From Anaerotignum propionicum (lineage in GTDB: Bacteria; Bacillota; Clostridia; Lachnospirales; Anaerotignaceae): DNA of 64,000 nt. The notes beneath the pieces were generated by a model. It did not search any database. It worked only from the letters and a program-made list of their open reading frames with translations, and was not told the origin of the DNA. Location: positions 89,737 through 153,736 of the forward strand of contig NZ_JANGAD010000009.1 in the NCBI RefSeq assembly GCF_024461735.1, given 5' to 3'. The translations under genes and the position numbers were made by a program. Positions 43,606-53,285 of the stretch are shown piece by piece; position 1 is the first letter of the stretch; the number at the start of each line of letters is the position of its first letter.

Positions 43606-43637
43606 GTGGACTGTATGTGCGTGCAGCCCACTTTTTT
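43606..43637 (+). terminator. Terminator-like hairpin upstream of radA sharing sequence with the palindrome
   Basis: GTGGACTG pairs with CAGCCCAC (one mismatch) over a loop of 10 bases, followed by TTTTTT. The 5' arm GTGGACTGTAT is identical to the arm of the palindrome 126 bases upstream. It lies 30 bases before radA and may be an attenuator or the end of the upstream unit. Confidence 0.5.
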
Positions 43638-43668
43638 CTAATGATAGAACTAGGCTGGGAGTGGAGAT

Positions 43669-45069
43669 ATGAAGACAAAAACAGTATTTGTTTGTTCTGA
43701 ATGTGGATATAAAAGTCCCAAATGGGCAGGTAGATGCACCAGCTGTGGAGCTTGGAATACATTTGAAGAACGAGAAGAGATAAAAAGCCAAAAGGGACAG
43801 GCTTTCGCTAGGACTGTGACGAAAAGCTCTTCAAATCAAGTGGTTTCTCGGTTGTCTGAGGTGGAAATCATTGGTGATGAACGTCTTTTAACTGGTATTG
43901 TTGAGTTTGACCGAGTGATGGGTGGAGGCATTGTAAGAGATTCCGTGTCCATAATTACATCTCCTCCGGGTGGTGGTAAGTCAACTTTATCCCTTATGGT
44001 GGCAAGCCAATTAGCAAAAAGCGGCAAGCGGGTGCTCTATGCTTCCGGTGAGGAAAGTGACAGCCAAATTAAAAGTCGTGCTGACCGAATATTGGAAAAG
44101 GTGGAGGATAATATCTGGATTTTGGCAGATACTTCTATGGATCGGGTTTTAGAGGCAATTTCAGAGGTGGATGCAGATTTTATTATATTAGATAGTATTC
44201 AAACCTTTGCTTTATCGGAATTTTATCCATCCAGAGCGGGTAATCCCACCCAAACCATGGAATGCGCTTCTGCCTTGGTACAAAGTGCAAAGAATAAAGC
44301 CAGACCCAGGGCTGTATTTATGATTGGGCAGATGAACAAAAACGATGAAATTGCTGGTCTTAGAGCACTGGAGCATTTAGTGGATACCGTTTTGGTTTTG
44401 GAAGGGGAAGGGGCAGAAGAACTGAGAAGTTTAATTGCCACAAAAAACCGCTTCGGCAGCACTGGGGAAATGGGCTTCTTTGCGATGACGGAAAAGGGAC
44501 TTACCTCTATTGATAATCCTTCGGAATATTTTGTTACCAAAAGAAAAAAAGAGGATTCGGTTTCAGGCAGTGCCATCACCGTATTGCGGGAAGGTTCCAG
44601 AGCGGTTGTTGCAGAGATTGAAAGTCTGGTTTCAAATTCTTTTACAGCATATCCGTTAAGAATTAGCGAGAATATGAAAAAAGACACTTTGAATACCCTT
44701 TTGTCTGTATTGGAACAGCGTGGTGGATTAAAACTATATGATAAAAATGTGGTTGTGAAGACAACAGGGGGCCTGTTTTTAAAAGAGCAGGCGGCAAATC
44801 TGGCTGTGCTGATGAGTATTGTTTCCGGCGTGAAGGATATTCCCTTGCCTTCCGATTGGGCATTCATTGCTGATGTGGGTTTAACGGGAGAGTTGAAAAA
44901 AATCCCTGCAATGGAAGGGCGGATTCGAGAGTTAGATAGAATGGGCTTTTCAAAGGTGTTTGTGGCCGCTGAAGGTGCCAGAAAAGTAAAATTGGATAAT
45001 TTAGAAGTGGTTGAATGTAAAAACCTCACACATTTATTAGGAAAAATATTCCCTAAGGGGAAAAAATGA
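43669..45069 (+). CDS. radA: DNA repair protein RadA
   Basis: 466 residues. An N-terminal four-cysteine zinc finger (CSECGYKSPKWAGRCTSC) is followed by a RecA-like ATPase with Walker A PPGGGKST at about residue 100 and the RadA-specific KNRFGSTGEMG, then a Lon-protease-like C-terminal domain. It acts as a DnaB-type helicase that extends D-loops in recombination. GGGAGTGGAG precedes the ATG. Length is typical (450-470). Confidence 0.96.
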   Translation: MKTKTVFVCSECGYKSPKWAGRCTSCGAWNTFEEREEIKSQKGQAFARTVTKSSSNQVVSRLSEVEIIGDERLLTGIVEFDRVMGGGIVRDSVSIITSPPGGGKSTLSLMVASQLAKSGKRVLYASGEESDSQIKSRADRILEKVEDNIWILADTSMDRVLEAISEVDADFIILDSIQTFALSEFYPSRAGNPTQTMECASALVQSAKNKARPRAVFMIGQMNKNDEIAGLRALEHLVDTVLVLEGEGAEELRSLIATKNRFGSTGEMGFFAMTEKGLTSIDNPSEYFVTKRKKEDSVSGSAITVLREGSRAVVAEIESLVSNSFTAYPLRISENMKKDTLNTLLSVLEQRGGLKLYDKNVVVKTTGGLFLKEQAANLAVLMSIVSGVKDIPLPSDWAFIADVGLTGELKKIPAMEGRIRELDRMGFSKVFVAAEGARKVKLDNLEVVECKNLTHLLGKIFPKGKK

Positions 45070-45213
45070 CGAAGCATATAAGTTTTACTTATATAAATCT
45101 CTACAGATTTTTAGTTTACGAATAAGCCATCGTATATTATAATAGAAAACAAGGTTTTTAATTGTAAACTTTGGGTTCTGAATGTAAAGCATAATGATTA
45201 AGGAGGTATAAAG

Positions 45214-48200
45214 ATGCAGGAAGTACAAATTAAGAAGTTTAAAAAGGTGCTTGTGGCAAACCGTGGCGAAATTGCAATTCGCGTATATCGTGCTTTGAAT
45301 GAGCTGGGGATTCAAACTATAGGTATCTTTTCCAAAGAAGATAAATACTCTCTTTTCCGTACCAAAACCGACGAGGCATATTTGCTGAATCCCGAAAAAG
45401 GGCCTATTGACGCATATTTGGATATTGATAATATCATTAAGATTGCCAAGGCTAAGGGGGCTGATGCAATTCATCCCGGCTATGGCTTCCTCTCCGAAAA
45501 TCCTGATTTTGTTTCTGCTTGTAAAAAAGCAGGCATCGCTTTTATCGGCCCTGAGGTTGAAGTTATGTATGCCATGGGTGATAAAATTTCATCCAAACAA
45601 ATGGCAATCGAATGTAATGTGCCCATTATTCCTGGTGTAGACCATGCAATCCGTGATTTGGATGAAGTAATGGCTGTTGCTGAAAAGGTTGGCTATCCTG
45701 TTATGCTGAAGGCGAGCAACGGCGGCGGCGGTCGTGGTATGCGTATTGTAAATGGCCCAGAGCAAATGGCAAAGGAATTTGAAGAAGCCAGAAATGAAGC
45801 AAAGAAGGCTTTTGGTGACGATAAAATTTTCGTTGAGAAATACCTTCGTAACCCCAAACACATTGAGGTTCAGGTTTTGGGCGATAAATACGGTAACGTG
45901 GTTCATCTTTTAGACCGTGACTGTTCCGTGCAAAGACGTCATCAGAAGGTAGTTGAATTTGCGCCTGCCTTTACCATTAGTGATGGTGTTAGAGAGAAAA
46001 TTTTTGCTGATGCAGTGCATTTATCAAAGCATGTAGGCTACAAAAATGCGGGCACACTGGAATTTTTGGTTGACGCCGACGAAAATTACTATTTTATTGA
46101 AATGAACCCAAGAATTCAGGTTGAGCATACCGTAACGGAAGAAGTGACCGGAATCGATATTGTTCAGGCTCAGATTTTGATTGAAGAGGGTTATCCTTTG
46201 AATTCCCCAGAAATCGGAATTGCTTCTCAGGAAGATATTTGCTGTAACGGTTATTCCATTCAGCTTCGTATCACAACAGAGGATCCTGCAAACAACTTCT
46301 TGCCTGATACAGGAAAAATCAACGTTTATCGTTCTCCTGCTGGCAATGGCATTCGTTTGGATGGTGGCACTGCATACACAGGTGCGGAAATCACACCTTA
46401 TTATGACAGCTTGCTGGTTAAAGTTATTGCCCATGACAGACGATTTGAGAATGCAACCAAAAAGGCAATTCGTGCATTAAAAGAGACCAGAATTCGTGGT
46501 GTAAAAACAAATATTCCTTTCCTGATTAATGTATTGCAAAGCCAGATTTGGAATGACGGAAAGTGTACAACAACCTTTATTGAAAGTACACCAGAGCTGT
46601 TCCATATCGTACCAGGTAAAGACCGTGCTACGAAAATTGCAGAATTCATCGGTAATAAAATCGTGAATGAGTCTAAGGGCAATAAGCCTGAATTTGATAA
46701 AATTCCAGTTCCCTCCTTTGGAAAAAATGAGGATGGATCTACAATTGAAGTAAACGGTGCAAAAAATGCATTCTTAAAAATGGGTGCGAAGGATTATACC
46801 CAGAGTTTAATGAAGGAAAAACGTCTTTTTGTTACAGATACAACCATGCGTGACGCTCATCAGTCTTTGATGGCAACACGATTACGTACCAATGACTTAA
46901 TTGTAGCAGCACCCGCTACCAATATGGCTATGGAAAAAGCTTTTTCCGTGGAAGCTTGGGGTGGTGCAACCTTTGACGTTGCATATCGTTTCTTAAAAGA
47001 GTCTCCCTGGATTCGTTTACAGCAGCTTTCCAAGGCAATGCCAAACACATTGATTCAGATGCTTTTGCGTGCTTCTAATGCCGTTGGATATGCAAACTAT
47101 CCCGATAACGTAGTACAGGAATTTATCAAAATTTCTGCAGAACGAGGGGTAGATGTATTCCGTATTTTCGATAGCTTAAACTGGGTGGAAAACATGAAGA
47201 TGCCCATTGAAGAATCATTGAAAACAGGAAAAATCGTTGAAGGTGCAATTTGCTATACCGGTGATATTTTGAATCCAAATGAAACAAAATACACTTTGGA
47301 TTATTATGTGCGTAAGGCAAAGGAGATGGAGGCATTGGGCTGTCATATTTTTGCCATCAAGGATATGGCAGGTTTGATGAAGCCTTATGCTGCAAAAGAA
47401 TTGTTTACTGCTTTAAAATCTGAATTAAACATTCCTTTGCATCTGCATACTCACGATACAACAGGCAATGGTGTCAGCACAGTTTTAATGGCAGCAGAAG
47501 CAGGAGTAAATATTGTGGACTTGGCAATTCAGTCTATGAGTTCTTTAACCAGCCAGCCTTCCATGAATGCTGTAGCAGAGGCGCTGAAAGGAACAGAAAG
47601 AGATACTGGACTGGATACAGACCAGTTGACAGAATTAAGCCATTACTATGATGGAGTTCGTCAGATTTTCACTGGTTTTGAAAGTGAGATGAAGACACCT
47701 AATACTGAAATATATAAATATGAAATTCCCGGTGGTCAGTATTCAAACTTACTGGCACAGGTAAAGGCCATGGGTTCTGCTGATAACTTTGAAGAAATTA
47801 AGCAGTTGTATAAGCAGGCAAATGACCTTTTGGGCAATATCATTAAGGTAACTCCTTCTTCTAAGGTTGTTGGCGATATGGCAATCTTTATGTCCAAAAA
47901 TGGTTTAACTCAGGATAATATTTTGACAGAAGGTAAGGATTTATCCTACCCTGATTCTGTTGTTGATTACTTCATGGGCAATATCGGCAGACCTGAAGGT
48001 GGTTTCCCTGAAGAATTGCAGAAAATTGTTTTAAAAGGCAAGAAACCAATTGAGGGCAGAGCGGGTGCTTTATTGCCTCCTGCTGACTTGAAGGCAATTG
48101 AGAAGCATTTGCTTGAAACCCATACAATGAAACGTATTAACCCTAGAAATATTATCAGCTACGCTATGTATCCTAAGGTATATGATGACTATTGCTTCCA

Positions 48201-48675
48201 CTGGGAATATTACACTGATGTTTCTAAATTAACCAGCGATGTATATTTCTTTGGTTTAGCAAAAGGGGAAGAAACTTCAATTGAAATTGGTGAAGGTAAG
48301 AATATACTCATTAAGTATATCGATATGTCTGACCCTGATGCCGAAGGCTTCCGTACACTTACCTTTGAAATTAACGGTGCAGTGCGTGAGGTGAAGGTGC
48401 TGGATCAGAACTTGGAAGTAAAGAGTGATCGTAAATTAAAGGCAGACAAAAACAATCCTTTCCACTTGGGTTCTTCCATTCCCGGTACAATCAGTAAGGT
48501 TTTTGTAAAAGAAGGGGATGCAGTGAAGAAGAATCAACCTTTGCTTACTGTTGAGGCCATGAAGATGGAAACCTCTATTGTTGCCAAAGAAGATGGCGTG
48601 ATTGATAAGATTTATGCTGTTGAGGGTGAAAAGGTTAGCCAAGGAGATTTGTTAGTTTCTTTCGTAAAAGAATAA
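45214..48675 (+). CDS. pyc: Pyruvate carboxylase
   Basis: Biotin enzyme of 1153 residues that makes oxaloacetate from pyruvate, bicarbonate and ATP. Domains in order: biotin carboxylase (residues 1-460, with GGGGRGMR and the EMNPRIQVEHTVTE motif), carboxyltransferase (about 540-840, starting DTTMRDAHQSLMATR), allosteric/PC tetramerisation region, and biotinyl domain with VEAMKMET near 1118, where the Lys carries biotin. AAGGAGG precedes the ATG. It replenishes C4 acids in fermentative metabolism. Followed by a strong terminator. Confidence 0.97.
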   Translation: MQEVQIKKFKKVLVANRGEIAIRVYRALNELGIQTIGIFSKEDKYSLFRTKTDEAYLLNPEKGPIDAYLDIDNIIKIAKAKGADAIHPGYGFLSENPDFVSACKKAGIAFIGPEVEVMYAMGDKISSKQMAIECNVPIIPGVDHAIRDLDEVMAVAEKVGYPVMLKASNGGGGRGMRIVNGPEQMAKEFEEARNEAKKAFGDDKIFVEKYLRNPKHIEVQVLGDKYGNVVHLLDRDCSVQRRHQKVVEFAPAFTISDGVREKIFADAVHLSKHVGYKNAGTLEFLVDADENYYFIEMNPRIQVEHTVTEEVTGIDIVQAQILIEEGYPLNSPEIGIASQEDICCNGYSIQLRITTEDPANNFLPDTGKINVYRSPAGNGIRLDGGTAYTGAEITPYYDSLLVKVIAHDRRFENATKKAIRALKETRIRGVKTNIPFLINVLQSQIWNDGKCTTTFIESTPELFHIVPGKDRATKIAEFIGNKIVNESKGNKPEFDKIPVPSFGKNEDGSTIEVNGAKNAFLKMGAKDYTQSLMKEKRLFVTDTTMRDAHQSLMATRLRTNDLIVAAPATNMAMEKAFSVEAWGGATFDVAYRFLKESPWIRLQQLSKAMPNTLIQMLLRASNAVGYANYPDNVVQEFIKISAERGVDVFRIFDSLNWVENMKMPIEESLKTGKIVEGAICYTGDILNPNETKYTLDYYVRKAKEMEALGCHIFAIKDMAGLMKPYAAKELFTALKSELNIPLHLHTHDTTGNGVSTVLMAAEAGVNIVDLAIQSMSSLTSQPSMNAVAEALKGTERDTGLDTDQLTELSHYYDGVRQIFTGFESEMKTPNTEIYKYEIPGGQYSNLLAQVKAMGSADNFEEIKQLYKQANDLLGNIIKVTPSSKVVGDMAIFMSKNGLTQDNILTEGKDLSYPDSVVDYFMGNIGRPEGGFPEELQKIVLKGKKPIEGRAGALLPPADLKAIEKHLLETHTMKRINPRNIISYAMYPKVYDDYCFHWEYYTDVSKLTSDVYFFGLAKGEETSIEIGEGKNILIKYIDMSDPDAEGFRTLTFEINGAVREVKVLDQNLEVKSDRKLKADKNNPFHLGSSIPGTISKVFVKEGDAVKKNQPLLTVEAMKMETSIVAKEDGVIDKIYAVEGEKVSQGDLLVSFVKE

Positions 48676-48727
48676 GAATTTAATGATTTAAGTAGAGGCT
48701 TCAATTCTTTTGCAACAACTAAAAAAT

Positions 48728-48776
48728 AAAAAAGGATATCTCGTAAGTGAAATTAACTGAAGAGATATCCTTTTTT
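48728..48776 (+). terminator. Terminator of pyc
   Basis: AAAAAAGGATATCTC pairs perfectly with GAGATATCCTTTTTT over a 19-base loop. It can act in both directions. Confidence 0.85.
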
Positions 48777-48848
48777 CGTTGAAAAAGAGAGGAGTATATG
48801 AGGTGGATTTAAATAGGTTAGGGGCTTTAGAAATTTAAAAACACGAAA

Positions 48849-48890
48849 AAAGGTTATTGCAATAGTTGAAACACAATTGCAATAACCTTT
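48849..48890 (-). terminator. Terminator of the 191-residue hypothetical gene
   Basis: AAAGGTTATTGCAAT pairs perfectly with ATTGCAATAACCTTT over a 12-base loop. On the minus strand a T run (48850-48846) follows the stem, which suits the gene ending at 48951. Confidence 0.8.
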
Positions 48891-48950
48891 CAATGTGATC
48901 ATTAGAAATTCATTGCCCTATTGGGCGTTTTAAGCTCTCTGACGGTGGGT

Positions 48951-49526
48951 TTATCTGCCGATTGACTTTTTATACGCAGCAACATCAGCATCTGTCAAAG
49001 GCTTTAATTCGTCTGGATTTCTCCATCTAACCCAAATTCTACCCTTTAAAGAGGGAATATCTAAGGGAGCATCCATAGAGTCCTTATCAATACCGATTAC
49101 GGTATCATTGTCGCCATTGAACATAATTTCAAAGGGCTTCTCAACGCCATTTTCAAATACAAACATTTGTGTGCTGTAAAAATTCAAATAGCCAGCCTCA
49201 CTTAAAAGGTATTCCTCCAATTTCTCAACAGTAGGGAATGTAATCAGATACCAGTTTCCATCTGCATCTGAAAAATCATATAATTGAAGACCTGTGAATT
49301 CCAATTCCTCTTCACCGGTAGCTCCCTTATCTGTATTCGCAGCACCTTTTAAAGTTAAGGGCTTGCCGTTTTTGCCATCGCTTAATATTTCTGTTCCCGG
49401 TAGAAAACAGTCTACAAAGCCTTTTACTTCATTTTCTTTCACTTTAATTTTTAAAATGGCGTAGTCACCATTGTCGTAAGATAGACTGCCAAGTTCATAA
49501 AAAAAATCCTTTAGTGTTTTAACCAT
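48951..49526 (-). CDS. Hypothetical protein, 191 residues
   Basis: Starts at the ATG at 49526 with GGAGGT upstream; an in-frame ATG at 49562 has no site. No family is recognised. The protein is soluble, acidic and without signal peptide. It opens MVKTLKDFFYELGSLSYDNGDYAIL and contains VKGFVDCFLPGTEILSDGKNGK, where a Gly-Thr-Glu turn follows a Pro, and many Trp/Tyr residues in the C-terminal half (WVRWRNPDEL). It is the only gene of its transcription unit. Confidence 0.7.
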   Translation of the reverse strand: MVKTLKDFFYELGSLSYDNGDYAILKIKVKENEVKGFVDCFLPGTEILSDGKNGKPLTLKGAANTDKGATGEEELEFTGLQLYDFSDADGNWYLITFPTVEKLEEYLLSEAGYLNFYSTQMFVFENGVEKPFEIMFNGDNDTVIGIDKDSMDAPLDIPSLKGRIWVRWRNPDELKPLTDADVAAYKKSIGR

Positions 49527-49592
49527 TTCCAGTACCTCCAAAAAATAGTAAATCCTAATCAACTAACATTTAATAATATTTTGCACAATCTG

Positions 49593-50246
49593 TCAATAGA
49601 TATTCTTGTTTTGTCCTGTACCGAAGAAATAATCTGGTACTTTTCCGCTAATTATTGTGTCAATCAGCATTATTTTTTTTGTGAAGGTTATTTTTTCTTT
49701 ATAAAGAGGATTTGCAATTTGCAATTCAAAAGATAAATTTACCCAAATTTTGTAGTTTATTTGATTTATCCCTGCTGATGTGAAGGAGGTTTCATAATCA
49801 GATGTAACTGCACCAACAGGCATTAGGGTAAAGGGTATTTTTGGACCTTGGTTGGCAAAAAAAGTAATGTCTAATCCTGCTCCCAACGGAATCAGTATTC
49901 GTTCTTTGGGTAAGTCTTGCATGGCAGTATTTATTTCATTATTTAAACGGGTACAAAATAAATTAATCTGTTGTGTATTTGCAGTATAAGTATGGTTTGT
50001 TTCTGTAATGGTCAAAAAGTCTTCTGTGGATAAAGGTAAATCAGTCAGTACTGTTTGAACGCAGTGATTAATGAGTTCGTTGGCAAGTGCCATGGAACGT
50101 GTATGAGAAATCTCTTGCAGAGAAGGCACTATCTGTTTTTCAAATTGCTTTAAAGACAAAATAGTAATAAAAAAAACAAAAACAAATGTGAAAAGCAGAA
50201 TTAAAGCTCCATTTTTTTTATTTTTTTTTCGAAATTTTTTTCTCAA
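49593..50246 (-). CDS. yunB: Sporulation protein YunB
   Basis: 217 residues from a TTG at 50246. The ATG at 50255 lies directly on the ribosome site AAGGAG, whereas the TTG nine bases on has good spacing. A very basic N-terminus precedes a single membrane helix (about residues 14-35) and an extracytoplasmic domain with ELINHCVQTVL, IPLGAGLDITFFANQGPKIPF and PVGAVTSDYETSFTSAGINQ, which matches YunB. In Bacillus it is a sigma-E-dependent spore protein. Divergent from the penicillin-binding protein gene. Confidence 0.85.
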   Translation of the reverse strand: MRKKFRKKNKKNGALILLFTFVFVFFITILSLKQFEKQIVPSLQEISHTRSMALANELINHCVQTVLTDLPLSTEDFLTITETNHTYTANTQQINLFCTRLNNEINTAMQDLPKERILIPLGAGLDITFFANQGPKIPFTLMPVGAVTSDYETSFTSAGINQINYKIWVNLSFELQIANPLYKEKITFTKKIMLIDTIISGKVPDYFFGTGQNKNIY

Positions 50247-50439
50247 TTTTTTCATCTCCTTAAAACAAGAGTATGTGGGAAAGCCTTAGAATATCAAAAA
50301 GAACGAATATTGAAAATTATTTTTCCACTTCGTTATCTGTAATTAGCAAAGGGGATTAAGATTGTTGTAATGAAATTTCCCTTTTCCTCTTTGTTGATTT
50401 CTGCTATAATCATATTGAATTTAAAGGGGGTTTATGTAC

Positions 50440-53133
50440 ATGAGTGAAACGCATCAAAGGAGACGCCCACCTGAAGGCACTCCGAGAAGCAGTTCGTCAT
50501 CACGTTCAACTAGATCAAATCCGAGAAAGAAAAAGAGACGCAAGCGTAAAAGTGGCGGTGGGTTTTTCAAAGTGCTACTGGCGATTGGTGTAATTATCGG
50601 TTTTGCTGTTGTGGGTGCCGGGCTGGGCACGGTGTTTGGAATTCTAAATGGCACAGATATGATTAACACACAGGATGTTACACCGGAATCATACACTTCA
50701 ATTATATTTGATGCCAATGGACAAGAATTCGACAAGCTTCATGGAGACGAAAATAGAGAATATGTAAAGTTAACTCAAATTGCTCCATATATGCAAAAAG
50801 CTATTATAGCCATTGAGGATGAACGCTTTTATGCGCATAATGGCATTGATTTCCGAGGAATTATGAGAGCTATGGTGCAAAACGTTAGGCACATGAGTTT
50901 TTCTCAGGGTGCCAGTACGCTTACCCAGCAGCTGATCAAAAATGAGGCCTTGTATAATGAAAAAACATTGGTCAGAAAAGTAAAGGAACAGTATTTGGCT
51001 GTTTCCCTCGAAAATTCCTTAGAAAAACAGTTGGGGAGCAAGAAGGCGGCAAAGGACTATATTTTGGAATTGTACTTAAATACAATAGGTTTAAGCCATG
51101 GACTCAACGGTGTTGAATCGGCAGCACAGTATTACTATGGGAAAAATGCCAGTGAGCTTTCCTTGGCAGAAAGTGCAGTCATTGCTGGAATAACAAAAAA
51201 TCCAAGCGTATATGCACCCGATACAAATCCTGAAAAGAGCAAAGAGCGTCAAACGACGATTTTAAAGAAGATGCTGGACTTGAGTTATATTACCCAAGGA
51301 GAGTATGATCAGGCTGTTGCTGAGGATGTATATTCAACCTTGGTTGGCAGTAAAACAGAAGATGATACCCAAAAGGCTAATCATAATTATTTTGTTGAGG
51401 CGATGATTGCTCAAGTTGCCAACGATTTGGTTGAGAAAAAGGGGTATAAAAAGGCACAAGCATATGATTTAATTTATAGTGGCGGGCTACAGATTTATTC
51501 AACCATGGATGCCACCATGCAGGATGCCATGGAAGTTGCTTTTAATACGGACAGCCTTTTTCCTGCATCCGATGGCACTCTAAGTGTAACCTATTTGATT
51601 TCGGTTATGGATACAACAAATCCGGATACAAAAAGTAATCAGTCTCATTATGAGAGAAAAACTACGGTTACCAGTGAGGATCAGGTAGATGCATTTGTTG
51701 AGTCTGTGCAAAAAGAACTTTTAGATGATACTCATACTTTAGTTTTGGATAAGGTTACGACATCTAGGTCTTTACAGGCTGCAATGGTAATTATGGATCA
51801 GCATAATGGACAAATTAAAGCTTTGGTAGGCGGCAGAGGGCAAAAGCCCGGTGATTCTGTTTTTAACAGAGCAACCCAAGCCCTGCGTCAGCAGGGATCT
51901 GCAATGAAGCCATTGGCTTCATATGCACCGGCAATTGATATGGGGCTTTTAATGCCCGGTTCTGTTATTATTGATGAGCCGGTTACCTATGGCAGTTGGT
52001 CACCAAGAAACTGGAATGGCAGATTTTTAGGTCCTTCCACCGTAAGACAGGGTATTCGTGATTCCATGAATATTTTGGCGATTAAAACATTTATGATGGT
52101 TGGGGCAGAATCTTCTTTCAAATATATGGAGAGTTTCGGTCTGTCAACCTTGGTGGAAGCCGATAAAGCGGCAACCACTGCATTAGGTGGTTTAACCCAA
52201 GGTATTTCTGTTTTAGAAGGAACGGCTGCTTATGCTGCAATTGCGAATGGCGGTATCTATAATGAACCACAGTATTATACAGTTATCTATGACCACGATG
52301 GCAATGTATTGCTGGATAATTCTAAAATTGATACCCATCGTGTAATTAAAGAAACAACGGCATATATGCTGACGGATATGATGAAGGATGTAATTACCGG
52401 TGGCGGTAGTGCTACAGGCCATAGAGCCGCAATCAGTGGCATGACTGTTGCTGGTAAGACGGGTACCACCAATGATACCAAGGATTTAACCTTCTATGGG
52501 TATACGCCGTATTATACCGCAGGTATCTGGATGGGATATGACACTGCAAAGATTATTGCAAATGGTGGAAGTGCTCATTTAAACATTTGGCGAACAGTGA
52601 TGAGTCAGGTGCATCAGGGCCTTTCTAATAAAGACTTTACAAAGCCAAGTGGCCTTGTCTCCCAGTCATATTGCTCTGCGTGTGGTAAAATAGCGACTGA
52701 TTTATGCAGTCAAGATTATTACGGACTCACAGCACATTCAGATTTTGCTGCATCAGATTTTAAAGGACCAGGTGAAGTTTGCACTGTGCATAAGGTATTT
52801 AGCATTTGCAAGGAATCCGGTAAGCTTGCTTCTGACAATTGCCCTGATTCCAGCCGAATGGATGTTGTCCTTGCAGTTGATGAAAAGGGGAATATTTTAA
52901 GCAAGCCTTCTAAAATACCGGAAGGCAAAATGGACATTAATATCAAGGAAACTTGTGACTATGACCATACTAATTCGCCTCCTCCCTACGATGACAATCT
53001 GCCTACAGACAACGGTGGATGGGGTGGAAATAATGGCAATAATCCCGGTACCAATACGCCTGGTGATACCAATTATGATGATGGAATTCCTGATGAAAAT
53101 ACTTGGCAGAATAATAACTTTGGTATAAATTAA
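50440..53133 (+). CDS. Class A penicillin-binding protein (PBP1A-type)
   Basis: 897 residues from the ATG at 50440, nine bases after a GGGGG site; ATG at 50434 is too close. A basic cytoplasmic tail, one membrane helix (about residues 33-60), a glycosyltransferase 51 domain (EDERFYAHNGIDFRG, QGASTLTQQLIKN) and a transpeptidase domain with SAMK, SMN and KTGTT are seen in order. A C-terminal tail rich in Gly, Asn and Asp follows two CSxxG-like cysteine segments. It polymerises and cross-links peptidoglycan. A TATAAT box with TGC in front lies at about 50404-50409. Confidence 0.94.
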   Translation: MSETHQRRRPPEGTPRSSSSSRSTRSNPRKKKRRKRKSGGGFFKVLLAIGVIIGFAVVGAGLGTVFGILNGTDMINTQDVTPESYTSIIFDANGQEFDKLHGDENREYVKLTQIAPYMQKAIIAIEDERFYAHNGIDFRGIMRAMVQNVRHMSFSQGASTLTQQLIKNEALYNEKTLVRKVKEQYLAVSLENSLEKQLGSKKAAKDYILELYLNTIGLSHGLNGVESAAQYYYGKNASELSLAESAVIAGITKNPSVYAPDTNPEKSKERQTTILKKMLDLSYITQGEYDQAVAEDVYSTLVGSKTEDDTQKANHNYFVEAMIAQVANDLVEKKGYKKAQAYDLIYSGGLQIYSTMDATMQDAMEVAFNTDSLFPASDGTLSVTYLISVMDTTNPDTKSNQSHYERKTTVTSEDQVDAFVESVQKELLDDTHTLVLDKVTTSRSLQAAMVIMDQHNGQIKALVGGRGQKPGDSVFNRATQALRQQGSAMKPLASYAPAIDMGLLMPGSVIIDEPVTYGSWSPRNWNGRFLGPSTVRQGIRDSMNILAIKTFMMVGAESSFKYMESFGLSTLVEADKAATTALGGLTQGISVLEGTAAYAAIANGGIYNEPQYYTVIYDHDGNVLLDNSKIDTHRVIKETTAYMLTDMMKDVITGGGSATGHRAAISGMTVAGKTGTTNDTKDLTFYGYTPYYTAGIWMGYDTAKIIANGGSAHLNIWRTVMSQVHQGLSNKDFTKPSGLVSQSYCSACGKIATDLCSQDYYGLTAHSDFAASDFKGPGEVCTVHKVFSICKESGKLASDNCPDSSRMDVVLAVDEKGNILSKPSKIPEGKMDINIKETCDYDHTNSPPPYDDNLPTDNGGWGGNNGNNPGTNTPGDTNYDDGIPDENTWQNNNFGIN

Positions 53134-53136
53134 AAT

Positions 53137-53183
53137 AAAAAATCTTCCGAACACCCCAACTAGGTTGCGAGGAAGATTTTTTT
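53137..53183 (+). terminator. Terminator of the penicillin-binding protein gene
   Basis: AAAAAATCTTCC pairs with GGAAGATTTTTT over a 22-base loop, followed by T. Confidence 0.85.
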
Positions 53184-53285
53184 GCGTATAAAACACTAAA
53201 GAAAAGGGATGGATTTTCTGATTTAATAATGGTAAAATAAAAGAAATTTTACAAAAGAAATGGCTTAGCCAGAGGAGGAATCAAG

